Shown: positions 1 through 8,766, numbered from the stretch's first letter. The stretch: DNA of 64,000 nt from Pseudomonas jessenii (GCF_002236115.1 NZ_NIWT01000001.1:620001-684000); one strand, 5' to 3'. Made by a program: numbers and translations. The notes: generated by a model not told the origin, from the letters alone.

Positions 1-94
1 TTAGCAAAATTACCGCATTAAGTTTTACTCAATTGCCCCCGCGAACAGTCAGTCCATCCTCCTTTTAAAAATCGAAGTTGACATCCACGCCCAC

Positions 95-123
95 AAATAA
101 AACTCGCTTATTGAGTTTTATTT
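95..123. promoter_or_regulatory. AT-rich perfect inverted repeat upstream of azoR
   Basis: Two perfect 11-bp arms (95-105 and 113-123) are separated by 7 bases. The dyad lies about 100 bp before the azoreductase start, and a TTGACA hexamer sits at 78-83. It could be an operator or the terminator of a gene left of the window; the T-rich 3' arm fits either reading. The binding protein is unknown. Confidence 0.3.
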
Positions 124-225
124 AACGCACCTAAAATTAATGTCAATAGCCTCACCCTCGATGGTCGTGGCCAACTTGTTGCAGCCATTGAGGTAATTCC
201 GCCTCAGGTTCAAAGGAAGTTTCAC

Positions 226-894
226 ATGACCACCCTTCTTCATATCGATGCTAGCGCACGATCCGATCGTTCCCTGAGCCGCAAACTGTCCCAGGCATTT
301 GTCGAGGCTTGGGTTGATCGCGATGACAAGACGCAAGTCATTGTCCGTGACGTTGGGCACAACCCTCCACCGTTCGTGACGGAGGCATGGATTGCCGCAG
401 TTTTTACTCCCGAAGAGCACATGACGCCGGAAAAACGCGAAGAGATCCGCCTCTCGGATGAGTTGATCGATGAGATCGATCGCGCCGACGTCATCATCAT
501 GGGTACGCCGATGTACAACTACGGAATGCCGGCAGCCCTCAAGTCCTGGTTCGACAAAGTCATTCGCATTGGCAAGACCTTCACCTTTGATCTTGACCGC
601 GGCGACTACCCACTGGAGCCGATCATGAACGGCAAGAAGCTGGTCATTTTATCTTCCCGGGGTGAATTCGGATTTGGCCCGGGAGGTGTGCGCGAAGCGA
701 TGAACCACCTCGACACTCACATCCAGACCTGTGCTCACTACCTGGGCGTGAACGAAACCCACGTCATCTCCATCGACTATCAGGAATTTGGCGACGCCCG
801 CCACGAAGCCTCCATCGCCGATGCGTTCGATGCAATTCCGGTGCTGGTCAGGCAGTTGGTTGAAGATCGCCAACGTCAGCTTTTGCCGGCCTGA
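226..894 (+). CDS. azoR: FMN-dependent NADH-azoreductase family protein
   Basis: A 222-residue flavodoxin-fold protein of the AzoR / NAD(P)H quinone reductase family, cytoplasmic, expected to use FMN to reduce quinones or azo compounds with NADH. The N-terminal strand followed by the Ser-rich FMN-phosphate loop (DASARSDRSLS), the MYNYGMPAALKSWFD segment and the SSRGEFG loop are typical of the family, and the length is normal (about 200-220). The start is supported by AAGGAAG seven bases upstream. The amidase gene starts 33 bp after its stop on the same strand, so the two are probably co-transcribed. The real substrate cannot be told from sequence. Confidence 0.82.
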   Translation: MTTLLHIDASARSDRSLSRKLSQAFVEAWVDRDDKTQVIVRDVGHNPPPFVTEAWIAAVFTPEEHMTPEKREEIRLSDELIDEIDRADVIIMGTPMYNYGMPAALKSWFDKVIRIGKTFTFDLDRGDYPLEPIMNGKKLVILSSRGEFGFGPGGVREAMNHLDTHIQTCAHYLGVNETHVISIDYQEFGDARHEASIADAFDAIPVLVRQLVEDRQRQLLPA

Positions 895-927
895 TTGCCA
901 GGTACCGCCGTCAAAATGGGAGAAACC

Positions 928-2268
928 ATGATCACGATGATGCAAACCGCTGAACGATTGAGACAAGGCCTGACGACACCCGATAAGTTGATCGAGTCGG
1001 CCTTGGCGGCGATCAAAAACTCGGCGTACGTGTTCATTGATGTGCTTGAACAGCGCGCTTTCAATGATGCGAAAGCGTCGACCAGGCGTTGGCGTCAAGG
1101 GGCTCCCTTGAGCCCTTTTGACGGGATTCCCTATGCGGTCAAGGATCTGCTGGATGTCGTCGGTAGTCGAACAACCGCCGGCTCCATCACCCGGATCGAC
1201 GCTCCGATGGCGGTCGAGGATGCGGAGGTGATCGCAGCCCTCGCCGCACTCGGTATGATCCCGCTGGGTAAAACCAACCTCACGGAATTTGCTTACTCCG
1301 GGCTTGGCCTGAATCCGCATTTCGGAACACCGACCTGCGATGTCGCGGTCAGCGAGAGCCGCGTTCCTGGCGGGTCTTCCTCGGGCTCGGCCATCGCTGT
1401 TCAACGAGGTATCGTCACCTGCGCCATCGGAACCGACACTGCCGGTTCGATCCGCATTCCGGCGGCATTCAATGGATTGGTCGGGTACAAGGCTTCTACG
1501 AGTCGTTACAGCATGAAAGGCCTTCACCCACTCGCCATTACGCTGGATAGCCTGGGCCCTTTCGCCCATACCGTGGCGGATTGCGTTGCACTGGATACGG
1601 CGATGCGAGGCTTCAAAGACGTGGCCATCGAGGCTGCCAACCTTTCAAGCCTTCGCTTTGTGGTCGACGACGGTGTGATGTCTGACCCGGCGTTACAGCC
1701 AGTGGTCCAGCACAACCTTGTTTCGATGATGGAGCGGCTTCGTGCAGCCGGTGCACAGGTTGAGCGTCGGCCGGTTCTCGCGGTTGCCCGCACCAGAGAA
1801 CTCATTGCCCGCGAGGGCTGGCTGGGTGCGATAGAAGCCTGGCGCCTGCTGGGAGCGATAGTCGAAGGTCCGCAGGGGCATCAGATGGACAGGCGCGTGC
1901 GCCATCGTCTGCGCACGGCCAAGGAGGTCGATCCAGCGAGCGAAGCCAGGATCCGCCATCTGCGCACGGAGCTGATGGCGGCCATGGAGCGTGAGCTCGA
2001 TGGCGCTATTCTGGTCATGCCGACGGTCAAGCACGTCGCCCCGCCGATGGCGCCACTTTCGAATGACGACGAACTGTTTGCGAGCGTCAATCTCGAGACC
2101 TTGTCACTCACCATGATTGGCAGCCTGCTGGATATGCCGGGTGTGGCAATCCCGTCCGGCAAGGACAGCATTGGCCTTGCAACGTCGACTTTATTTTCGA
2201 CGACCCAAGGCCGCGACGATCAACTGCTCAGTGCGTGCCTGGCTATAGAAACGCGCCTTTGTGACTAA
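928..2268 (+). CDS. amidase signature family hydrolase
   Basis: A 446-residue amidase-signature enzyme, probably a cytoplasmic amide or carbamate hydrolase. The Ser-cisSer-Lys triad is visible: Lys72 in PYAVKDLLD, the cis-Ser region GGSSSGS near residue 150 and the nucleophile Ser174 in GTDTAGSIRIP. The ATG at 928 is preferred because GGGAGA lies just upstream; an in-frame TTG at 895, directly after the azoR stop, would add 11 residues. It follows azoR on the same strand and ends tail to tail with a LysR gene. The substrate is not predictable; glutamyl-tRNA amidotransferase is unlikely because no gatC or gatB is nearby. Confidence 0.85.
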   Translation: MITMMQTAERLRQGLTTPDKLIESALAAIKNSAYVFIDVLEQRAFNDAKASTRRWRQGAPLSPFDGIPYAVKDLLDVVGSRTTAGSITRIDAPMAVEDAEVIAALAALGMIPLGKTNLTEFAYSGLGLNPHFGTPTCDVAVSESRVPGGSSSGSAIAVQRGIVTCAIGTDTAGSIRIPAAFNGLVGYKASTSRYSMKGLHPLAITLDSLGPFAHTVADCVALDTAMRGFKDVAIEAANLSSLRFVVDDGVMSDPALQPVVQHNLVSMMERLRAAGAQVERRPVLAVARTRELIAREGWLGAIEAWRLLGAIVEGPQGHQMDRRVRHRLRTAKEVDPASEARIRHLRTELMAAMERELDGAILVMPTVKHVAPPMAPLSNDDELFASVNLETLSLTMIGSLLDMPGVAIPSGKDSIGLATSTLFSTTQGRDDQLLSACLAIETRLCD

Positions 2269-2296
2269 TGCCTATCAGTCACGCCATGGCGCTAAC

Positions 2297-3238
2297 TCAG
2301 GAAGTGACAGCCAACGGTTGTCCTGCCAGATCATTCAGGGCATTTTCCCTGAATGATTTGGCTTCGCTCAGGAGCCAGTTTCTGAACAACGAAAGGCTGC
2401 GGCGCGCACTGCAGTGGTGGTCTTCTATAAGGTGGTAGGTGAAACCAGGCAAACTCGGACCTTGCAGTCGATGCATCTGTCCAGAACGAAGCTCATGGTC
2501 AATCAATACATTGCTGCACAACAGCGGCCCAATCCCGCGCTCAACCGCATGTAGCGCCAGGGTTTCCTCGCTGTACCAGGAGATACGAAATTCCCACGAT
2601 GAATCGTGCTCCACCTGAGCCAGCCAAGCTGACCACGAGGGCGCTTCGAGCGATTGATTCTTCCATTTGAACGCCAGCAGCGAGCGATTATGAAAATCGT
2701 TGATCGTTGCAGTACGGTTGGCCGGACAGATACTTTTGTCCGCGACCGCGATGTATCGATCCTCGAACAGCACCGGCCCCATCGCATGGGCATCGAATGG
2801 GCCATAACGAATCGCCAGATCGACAGTCTCGGAACGCAGGTCCACGACTTTCTCCGAGGCATGGATGGACACTACTATGTTTGGATAGATCGAGTTGAAC
2901 TTCGTCAGTCGCGGCATCAACCATCGCTCCGCGAACGCGCGCGTGGTGGACAACTGAATGGCATCCCCCTCCTTTGGCGAACCGATCAAGGCAAATGCTT
3001 GGGCAATTTGGTCAAAACCGTCTCGTAACAGCGGGTAGATCGCTTTTCCGGCGGACGTGAGGGTGACCGTACGGCCCCTTTCCAGAAGTTTTTGCCCCAG
3101 CCCGTCCTCCAGTTGTCGGACCTGATGGCTTACCGCCGCGACCGTGACAGAAAGCTCATTGGCAGCCGCGGAAAAACTCTGGTGACGTGCTACCGCCTCA
3201 AACACTCGCACAGAATTGAGTGGGGGGATTTTGCGCAT
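2297..3238 (-). CDS. LysR-family regulator (GcvA-like)
   Basis: A 313-residue DNA-binding regulator. An N-terminal winged HTH (LNSVRVFEAVARHQSFSAAA onward, residues about 6-65) is followed by a type-2 periplasmic-binding-like effector domain. The opening PPLNSVRVFEA resembles the GcvA/AmpR branch. GGAGAAAACC before the ATG supports the start. It lies downstream of the DUF1989 gene on the same strand (86 bp gap) and is convergent with the amidase, so it could regulate either side. No effector can be named. Confidence 0.9.
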   Translation of the reverse strand: MRKIPPLNSVRVFEAVARHQSFSAAANELSVTVAAVSHQVRQLEDGLGQKLLERGRTVTLTSAGKAIYPLLRDGFDQIAQAFALIGSPKEGDAIQLSTTRAFAERWLMPRLTKFNSIYPNIVVSIHASEKVVDLRSETVDLAIRYGPFDAHAMGPVLFEDRYIAVADKSICPANRTATINDFHNRSLLAFKWKNQSLEAPSWSAWLAQVEHDSSWEFRISWYSEETLALHAVERGIGPLLCSNVLIDHELRSGQMHRLQGPSLPGFTYHLIEDHHCSARRSLSLFRNWLLSEAKSFRENALNDLAGQPLAVTS

Positions 3239-3324
3239 GGTTTTCTCCGGACACCTGACTGTGTGCTGGCAACGGGTTCAGTGTCCCGCCGGCAGACATC
3301 GCCCGCCAGCATGTTTTTTTGAGA

Positions 3325-3939
3325 TCAGTTGACGCTGTAGTGAACATCCTGAGGCTGCATGCCATTAACCGCCGTAATGTCCTGAGGACAGGCAGAGAGG
3401 ACCACAATAGCGTCCATTTCAGCTTTAAGGCAGACGTACTGCCCAGGTTCACTAACTGGCGCGGCGAATTCGATGCATCCGTCCTGATGAACCGGAACGT
3501 TCATAAAGAGATTCAAGGGGCTAGGTGTTTCGTGGACCTTGAGGCCGAGGTTTTCCAAGGCTAGAAAAAGGTTTTCATTGCAACTGTCGTGATGGCCGAC
3601 AACCCCCAGTTGCACGTAACGGGTCGGGTCACACGCGGCGACCAGCGTGTCGTGCACACCGGGAGTGGTGTCCTCGGTGAGCGTGAGGATTTTCTGTCGT
3701 TTGTTGGTGAGGAAGCTGTCACCCTCGCTTGGGTTAAGCTTCAACCAGAACGCACGGCTGTGCTCCATCGACATAGCTTCGGCGAGGTCTGCCGGGTTAA
3801 AGGCCCAAGTGTCCACAACCTGCTTGCCATGGGTGTTTATGAGTTTGATGGATTGCCCCTGTTTCAACCGGATCGCTACGCCCCGTCGTGCAGGCAGACG
3901 GGTCAGTTTACCGGGTTGGATCGACATCACTGCGTTCAT
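3325..3939 (-). CDS. DUF1989 / urea carboxylase-associated family protein
   Basis: A 204-residue cytoplasmic protein of the DUF1989 family, whose members often sit beside urea or guanidine carboxylase genes. Family features seen are the N-terminal RLPARRGVAIRLKQGQ, HGKQVVDTWAF, the SMEHSR block, GHHDSCNEN, and the C-terminal PGQYVCLKAEMD and VVLSACPQDI. Conserved Cys and His residues (CDPTRY, GHHDSC) suggest a metal site. AGGAG lies nine bases before the ATG. No urea carboxylase or amidolyase is present in the window. It is divergent from a LysR gene and shares the promoter region with it; a palindrome there recurs before the flavin reductase gene. Confidence 0.8.
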   Translation of the reverse strand: MNAVMSIQPGKLTRLPARRGVAIRLKQGQSIKLINTHGKQVVDTWAFNPADLAEAMSMEHSRAFWLKLNPSEGDSFLTNKRQKILTLTEDTTPGVHDTLVAACDPTRYVQLGVVGHHDSCNENLFLALENLGLKVHETPSPLNLFMNVPVHQDGCIEFAAPVSEPGQYVCLKAEMDAIVVLSACPQDITAVNGMQPQDVHYSVN

Positions 3940-4043
3940 GCCTTTGTTCTCCTCTTTTCAGGCTGATGGCCGGCGTACCGGGTATCTGAATTCAAGGAAA
4001 ACACAGCACAACTCTTCAAACCAATAATATAAAGTGGCCTCGG

Positions 4044-4060
4044 TATAAGCTAAATCTATA
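4044..4060. promoter_or_regulatory. candidate LysR operator, copy 1
   Basis: The 17-bp element has the form TATAAGnnAAnnnTATA and lies ten bases before the LysR start at 4070, inside the divergent promoter region shared with the DUF1989 gene. A close relative occurs at 5600-5616 before the flavin reductase gene (12 of 17 positions match). This is an inference from sequence symmetry. Confidence 0.35.
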
Positions 4061-4069
4061 GGGTATCCC

Positions 4070-4939
4070 ATGCGAATCCGGCAGCTCGAGTGCTTCAGAA
4101 CTTTGATGATCCACGGCACGATGACCCGAGCGGCAGAGCTGTTGAGTATTTCCCAGCCCGCCATTAGCAGCACCATCGCCAATCTGGAGCATGAGACGGG
4201 CTTGAAGCTGTTCGTGCGCAAAGGTGGTCGGCTGCAACCTACGCCGGAAGCACGACTGTTTTTCGTTGAAGCTGAACGGGCGCTGGAGGCGGTGGAAAAA
4301 ACCAATCGGGTCGCCAAGGAAATCCGAACGGGAAAACGAGGCCATCTGGCGATCGCCGCCTACGCCAGTATCTCGATCAACCTGTTGCCACGGGTGATGG
4401 CCGGGTTCGCGAAAGAGCGTCCGGGGCTTGAGCTGAAAATCATTACCCGAAACTCTCAGTCTGTCCGTGAGCTAATGAACACGCAGCAATTCGACCTGGC
4501 CATTGCCGAGTTGCCCCTCGACTACCCCACCTCCAGCATGGAAGTGATCTCGTATGAATGTCAGTGCATGGTGCCGCTCGGCCATCCCCTCGCTCAACTG
4601 GAGGTGATCACCCCGTCGGATCTGGATGGCGTACCCTTCGTTTCACTGTTCAAGGGCGACCCTATCTACCAACAGTTGGCCATGGCTTTTTCGGCGCACG
4701 GGTCAGCCTGGAACGTGGTGGCCGAGACTGAATTCTTCTCGACGGCATGCGAATTGGTTTACGCTGGCATGGGTGTCGGGATCGTCGACCCGGTGGTCAG
4801 CCGGCCCTTCACCAAAAATTTGGTTCTCAAGCCCTTCTCGCCAGCGATCAGATACGAAATTGCACTGTTGCTTCCCACGCAGGAAGAGCCCTCGCAACTG
4901 GCACGAGAATTTGCCCATTTCCTCAAGCAACACCTTTAA
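4070..4939 (+). CDS. LysR-family regulator
   Basis: A 289-residue LysR protein: HTH at residues about 1-60 (MRIRQLECFRTLMIHGTMTRA, ISQPAISSTIANLE) and a substrate-binding-like effector domain after residue 90. AGGG lies seven bases before the ATG. It is divergent from the DUF1989 gene and convergent with the flavin reductase gene, with 17 bp of 3' overlap. Its position between two genes with similar upstream palindromes suggests it controls both. Effector unknown. Confidence 0.9.
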   Translation: MRIRQLECFRTLMIHGTMTRAAELLSISQPAISSTIANLEHETGLKLFVRKGGRLQPTPEARLFFVEAERALEAVEKTNRVAKEIRTGKRGHLAIAAYASISINLLPRVMAGFAKERPGLELKIITRNSQSVRELMNTQQFDLAIAELPLDYPTSSMEVISYECQCMVPLGHPLAQLEVITPSDLDGVPFVSLFKGDPIYQQLAMAFSAHGSAWNVVAETEFFSTACELVYAGMGVGIVDPVVSRPFTKNLVLKPFSPAIRYEIALLLPTQEEPSQLAREFAHFLKQHL

Positions 4940-5519
4940 CGATGCTGCCGATGGTTGAAAATTGACCATAACCGAGCCGGGCGAGTGGCCGGATTCTGGA
5001 GAGGTCGATACGTCCGTCAGTGAGGCAGGCATCATTGATATGAACGCCGACCACCCGCCCGATGATCAGCAGATTTTCCTCTAGCTCCGATGGAAGCTCG
5101 ACGGCTTCTAACAACACGCACTCAATGTGTATTGGCGATGCTTTGACTCGTGGAGGCTTCACCAATGAGGACGCTTCGAACTCCAGTCCCGCCCGTTCAA
5201 ACTCATTGATTTCGGGCCGCTCCACATCACTGGTCGTCCGGACCTGAACACGCAGATCAAAGCTGGCCATGTTGCAGACGAATTCTCCGGTTTCAAGGAC
5301 GTTTCTGGCGGTGTCTTTAGCACCGTGTCCATGACGGCCATTGGAGCCGAACACCACAATCGGCGGGTTCTGCGACAGCGCATTGAAGAAGCTGTAAGGC
5401 GCGAGATTCGGTACCCCGTTTTTACCGAGTGTGGAAATCCATCCGACAGGTCTGGGGACCACGCAACTCATCCAATGTTGGTTGATCTCTTCATCATTAC
5501 GGCCAACTACAAGAAACAT
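4923..5519 (-). CDS. flavin reductase-like domain protein
   Basis: A 198-residue protein of the flavin reductase / FMN-binding split-barrel family (DIM6/NTAB type). The core motif SCVVPRPVGWISTLGKNGVP, then NLAPYSFFNALSQNPPIVVF and the GEFVCNMAS stretch are typical of FMN-binding members. The start at 5519 is chosen because GGGAGGG lies six bases upstream; a longer reading frame reaching 5708 has no good ribosome site. Such proteins either supply reduced flavin or act as flavoproteins; no partner monooxygenase is adjacent. A palindrome 81 bp upstream suggests LysR control. Confidence 0.82.
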   Translation of the reverse strand: MFLVVGRNDEEINQHWMSCVVPRPVGWISTLGKNGVPNLAPYSFFNALSQNPPIVVFGSNGRHGHGAKDTARNVLETGEFVCNMASFDLRVQVRTTSDVERPEINEFERAGLEFEASSLVKPPRVKASPIHIECVLLEAVELPSELEENLLIIGRVVGVHINDACLTDGRIDLSRIRPLARLGYGQFSTIGSIVKGVA

Positions 5520-5599
5520 GAAATACCCTCCCGAGTTCAGTGATAGCGGGAGTGGAACACCATTGCCGGTCAATAAATAATATTGAATCTTGCACTGAC

Positions 5600-5616
5600 T
5601 ATAAGTGAATCTTATA
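5600..5616. promoter_or_regulatory. candidate LysR operator, copy 2
   Basis: Perfect dyad TATAAG-N5-CTTATA, 81 bp upstream of the flavin reductase start. Two TGAATCTT direct repeats (5584-5591 and 5606-5613) are 22 bp apart, about two helical turns. The element resembles 4044-4060 before the neighbouring LysR gene. Confidence 0.35.
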
Positions 5617-5619
5617 CAA

Positions 5620-5884
5620 CCATAGATGGATGGGCGTTGCCTATTAATCTGGCGCTGGAAACGCTCGGTACCAATCGATACTCCTCCGCTGTAAGCATCC
5701 GGTGACACATCACCTCATTTCCCAAGGCCGGAAGGTTTGCTTACCATCATCTTACATCCATGGCACAGACCTCGAAGCGAATGGGCCGACGGTAACTTCC
5801 TGTTCCGGGTGCTGCCGAAAGCAGACCTTGACGAACGTCCGCTTTGGGTTGTGGATTCAACCGGTCACGACAGGCAGCAATCGG
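5620..5884. other. non-coding stretch with a degraded intergenic repeat
   Basis: No gene seen. The right part (about 5810-5884) carries a decayed copy of the CTGCC...GGCAG...CGGCC repeat that recurs at 7499, 8557, 12240 and 12600. It ends in the palindrome AATCGGCCGATT (5879-5890) where the IS element begins, so the IS probably inserted into this repeat. Confidence 0.45.
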
Positions 5885-5903
5885 CCGATTCTGTTGAAAA
5901 AGT
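5885..5903 (+). repeat. left terminal inverted repeat of the IS
   Basis: A 19-bp sequence exactly complementary to 7479-7497. Homology stops on both sides, which sets the outer IS boundary to within a few bases. Confidence 0.8.
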
Positions 5904-5962
5904 AGCTCCCCTGTCTGGCCTGCGGCAAAATTGCTTCATTGGCCGGCGGGGGATCACACAGC

Positions 5963-7336
5963 ATGATGGGACAGTTATCGAGTGGGCAGGAGCGACTGTT
6001 TTACTCGTTCAACCTTGACGATCACATCCCAGCCAATCACCTTCTGCGCAGCATTGATCGGTGTCTCGATCTGAGTGATTTGCGCCATCACCTCGCCGAC
6101 TTCTACAGCCCGATTGGGCGCCCGTCGATTGATCCTGAATTGATGATCCGCATGTTGATCGTGGGCTATTGCTACGGCATACGCTCAGAGCGGCGGTTGT
6201 GCGAAGAGGCCCATTTGAACTTGGCGTATCGCTGGTTCTGCCGATTGAGCCTTGAAGATGAAGTCCCCAATCACTCGACCTTTTCCAAAAACCGACACGG
6301 CCGTTTTCGGGACAGCGATCTGTTTCGCTGGCTGTTCAATGAAGTGCTGCGTCGTTGCATGGACGCCGGTCTGGTCAAGGGCGAAGGCTTTGCCGTGGAC
6401 GCCAGCATCATCAAAGCGGATGCGAGTCGGCAGCGCGGTGTACCGGGTGATGAACCGGTCAACTGGAGCGATCCGGCCCTGAGCACCCGCGCCGTGCGTG
6501 AGTATCTTGAGGCACTCGATGAAGAGGCTCTGGCCGAAACGCTACCGAAGCGTCTATCGCTGACTGATCCTCAAGCCCGCTGGACCGCAGCTCCAGGTGG
6601 CCCAGCGTTCTACGCTTACTCCACGAATTATCTGATCGATACCGAGCACGGCGTGATCATGGATGTGGAACCCACACCGGCTCATCGAACCGCAGAAGTC
6701 GAGAGCACCAAGACGATGATCGATCGCGTTGAGGCGCAGTTCGACATCAAGCCGGAACGCCTCATTGGCGATACCGCTTACGGTACCGCGCCGATGCTGG
6801 CCTGGATGGTGGAGGAAAAAGACATCGAGCCGCATGTGCCGGTGTGGGACAAAACCGAACGCAAGAACGACAGTTTTTCGAGCAACGATTTCCGCTGGAA
6901 TGAAGAGACTGAGGAATACTGCTGCCCGGCTGGCAATGCATTACGTAGCGAATGGCGAGCCTTCAAGAACGAGCGTTCGCACATCACCAAAGCCAACACC
7001 ATCATCTTCCGATCCAGACAGACTGACTGCGCGACGTGTCCGATGAAAGCCAAGTGCTGCCCGAACACGTCGTTTCGCAAGATCGCTCGCAGCGTTCATG
7101 AAGCCGCTCGTGACGTGGCTCGACGCATCGCGGCGACGCCGGAGTACGTGCGCTCTCGCCACGAACGTAAGAAGGTCGAAATGTTGTTCGCCCACCTCAA
7201 GCGCATCCTGAAATTGGATCGCTTGAGACTACGTGGCATGAGCGGCGCGACCGATGAGTTCACACTGGCGGCTGCGGTACAGAACCTGCGTCGACTGGCC
7301 AAATTTACATCTCAAGGTCCGCCTGCCCCGGGATAG
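5963..7336 (+). CDS. IS1182-family transposase
   Basis: A 457-residue DDE transposase. The N-terminal block GRPSIDPELMIRMLIVGYCYG is the usual DUF772-type domain. Acidic residues are visible in FAVDASIIKADA, LIGDTAYGT and the C-terminal ERKKVEMLFAHLKRILKLDR. A Cys cluster (DCATCPMKAKCC, near residue 360) looks like a zinc-binding insert. The ATG at 5963 lies after GGGGGATC; an upstream TTG at 5939 is less likely. No internal stop or frameshift, so it appears functional. Confidence 0.9.
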   Translation: MMGQLSSGQERLFYSFNLDDHIPANHLLRSIDRCLDLSDLRHHLADFYSPIGRPSIDPELMIRMLIVGYCYGIRSERRLCEEAHLNLAYRWFCRLSLEDEVPNHSTFSKNRHGRFRDSDLFRWLFNEVLRRCMDAGLVKGEGFAVDASIIKADASRQRGVPGDEPVNWSDPALSTRAVREYLEALDEEALAETLPKRLSLTDPQARWTAAPGGPAFYAYSTNYLIDTEHGVIMDVEPTPAHRTAEVESTKTMIDRVEAQFDIKPERLIGDTAYGTAPMLAWMVEEKDIEPHVPVWDKTERKNDSFSSNDFRWNEETEEYCCPAGNALRSEWRAFKNERSHITKANTIIFRSRQTDCATCPMKAKCCPNTSFRKIARSVHEAARDVARRIAATPEYVRSRHERKKVEMLFAHLKRILKLDRLRLRGMSGATDEFTLAAAVQNLRRLAKFTSQGPPAPG

Positions 7337-7478
7337 GTGCGCCTGCACTAAGCCAAAAACCTCAAATTAACCCAATAACAAAGCAACAATGGTCAACGAA
7401 GGGCCGAGAAACCACTCAATGTGGTGAGTAGGTTCTCTGGTGGTGGCCGTGCCTGAGTTCAGGTGATCTGAAAATCCG

Positions 7479-7497
7479 ACTTTTTCAACAGAATCGG
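7479..7497 (-). repeat. right terminal inverted repeat of the IS
   Basis: actttttcaacagaatcgg, the perfect complement of the left end at 5885-5903. Confidence 0.8.
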
Positions 7498-7498
7498 T

Positions 7499-7530
7499 CG
7501 TTTTCTGCCTCTCGCGATGGGCAGAAAACG
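7499..7530. repeat. hairpin of the dispersed intergenic repeat
   Basis: Perfect 11-bp arms CGTTTTCTGCC (7499-7509) and GGCAGAAAACG (7520-7530), directly next to the IS right end and followed by GGCC..AAGCAG. It is the best preserved copy of the repeat also seen at 5858-5890, 8557-8640, 12240-12275 and 12600-12650. The rest of 7531-7723 shows no gene. Confidence 0.5.
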
Positions 7531-7723
7531 GCCAGAAGCAGACACTTTTCAGACCTGAAGAAGTCGGTACCTCACAATACCTTTTAACTTGATAGAGCAC
7601 AGATGTTGCGAAATAGCCTATCCTGAACTCGTACGCCGAGCACTTACATCGAAGAATATGAAATATCCCTAGGCCGTGAAAATTACTTCCCTTAGCTCAA
7701 CGTTAGAGCTCGGAGAGTTAGCA

Positions 7724-8524
7724 ATGAACAATAACAACATGCCAAATCAGACTACTCCGAAAAAACCGCCCCACACATCCAATGACGAAAGCGTAGTTGT
7801 TTCTGAATTAACTTACGCCCCGAACGTAGTTCCTTTTAAAATCCGCTTACGTAATATTACGCTGTCAGTCGCCCTCCTAATCTATGGAACATTTGGAGTG
7901 GTAACCGACAACTTTGTGATTCCCGGCAAGCACACAGTAGTAACGCTGTATGGCTACCCAGCTTGGATCATGTATGGAGCTCTGTTGTGCTTGGTGGCTA
8001 ACCTGACAGCTGAGATAATTGATCATTACGACATCCGGAACAATGAAGGAAGTTTCAAGAAATTTGAAGCATTTACTCGAAAAACTGGATGCACGCTGTT
8101 TATTCTTGCATTGATTTTATATGTCGTGAAACATGATCAAGATTACGTTTGCGAAGATAGTGCGATCCTAAAAACAACTAGCGAAAAAATTGGCCTTACT
8201 GCGGTCGCATACAATCGCTACTGCGCCCTGCATAATCCACTCAATGCGATCGAGCCACTACTACAAGTTGCTATGATTCCTTCGACATATACTATGCCAG
8301 TCAAGTTTATTGTCGCCGTAAATATGAATCAGACAGATATTGTTCGTATGTACTGGAACGACGCAAAGCTGACCCTTGAGTACCGCCCGCGTCAAGATAA
8401 AAAAGGCATGAACACTCTTCCAAGTGTCAAGAGTAGATCACCAGTTCCGGTTGAGCTGATTGACGTGAGCTCTAACCCGGTGGTACAGGAAACGCGCCAC
8501 GATAAAGCCGCACAGAAGCCCTGA
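7724..8524 (+). CDS. unknown membrane protein, AT-rich
   Basis: A 266-residue protein that I do not recognise. A polar, Asn/Pro-rich N-terminus (about 45 residues) precedes three hydrophobic segments near residues 58-76, 92-112 and 135-150. About 115 residues follow, with a small Cys set (YVCED, YNRYCALHN) and a basic C-terminus. Positive-inside reasoning puts the N-terminus in the cytoplasm and the Cys-bearing tail in the periplasm. GGAGAG six bases before the ATG sets the start; a GTG at 7676 is possible but less likely. Base and codon use are much more AT-rich than the neighbours, and an IS lies just upstream, so transfer is likely. No partner gene is evident. Confidence 0.7.
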   Translation: MNNNNMPNQTTPKKPPHTSNDESVVVSELTYAPNVVPFKIRLRNITLSVALLIYGTFGVVTDNFVIPGKHTVVTLYGYPAWIMYGALLCLVANLTAEIIDHYDIRNNEGSFKKFEAFTRKTGCTLFILALILYVVKHDQDYVCEDSAILKTTSEKIGLTAVAYNRYCALHNPLNAIEPLLQVAMIPSTYTMPVKFIVAVNMNQTDIVRMYWNDAKLTLEYRPRQDKKGMNTLPSVKSRSPVPVELIDVSSNPVVQETRHDKAAQKP

Positions 8525-8556
8525 CCTGAACGTTACTGAATGATCGTTTTTTGCCC

Positions 8557-8640
8557 GTTTTCTACCTGGTGCAATAGGCTACTATGGGTCGGATGCTGCC
8601 CCTGGCCAGAGGCAGAAACCGGCCAAAAGCTGTCTGTCGA
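8557..8640. repeat. degraded copy of the dispersed intergenic repeat
   Basis: Contains GCTGCCC-(8)-GGCAGAAACCGGCC followed by AAAAGC, matching the arms of 7499-7530 with substitutions. It lies between the membrane protein gene and the mltF-like gene; the rest of this 240-bp gap shows nothing else. Confidence 0.4.
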
Positions 8641-8766
8641 TTCCGCCGAATAAAACACAGGCGATCTGCTTCTTATTGCCGCTCAATGCGGTCCACAGAA
8701 ACGTGGGTGATACAGATATCCAGTTCGAAGCCTGTATCGAGCGCTTTTTTGGAGCACTTTGATAAG

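Larger units (their letters stand above)
5885..7497 (+). mobile_element. IS1182-like insertion sequence
   Basis: An element of about 1.6 kb with a single complete transposase gene and perfect 19-bp terminal inverted repeats: ccgattctgttgaaaaagt at 5885-5903 and its complement at 7479-7497. Both flanks contain palindromic repeat DNA, in line with the preference of this family for palindromic targets. No clear target duplication can be assigned because the left target is itself a palindrome. The open frame and intact ends suggest it may still move. Confidence 0.8.
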
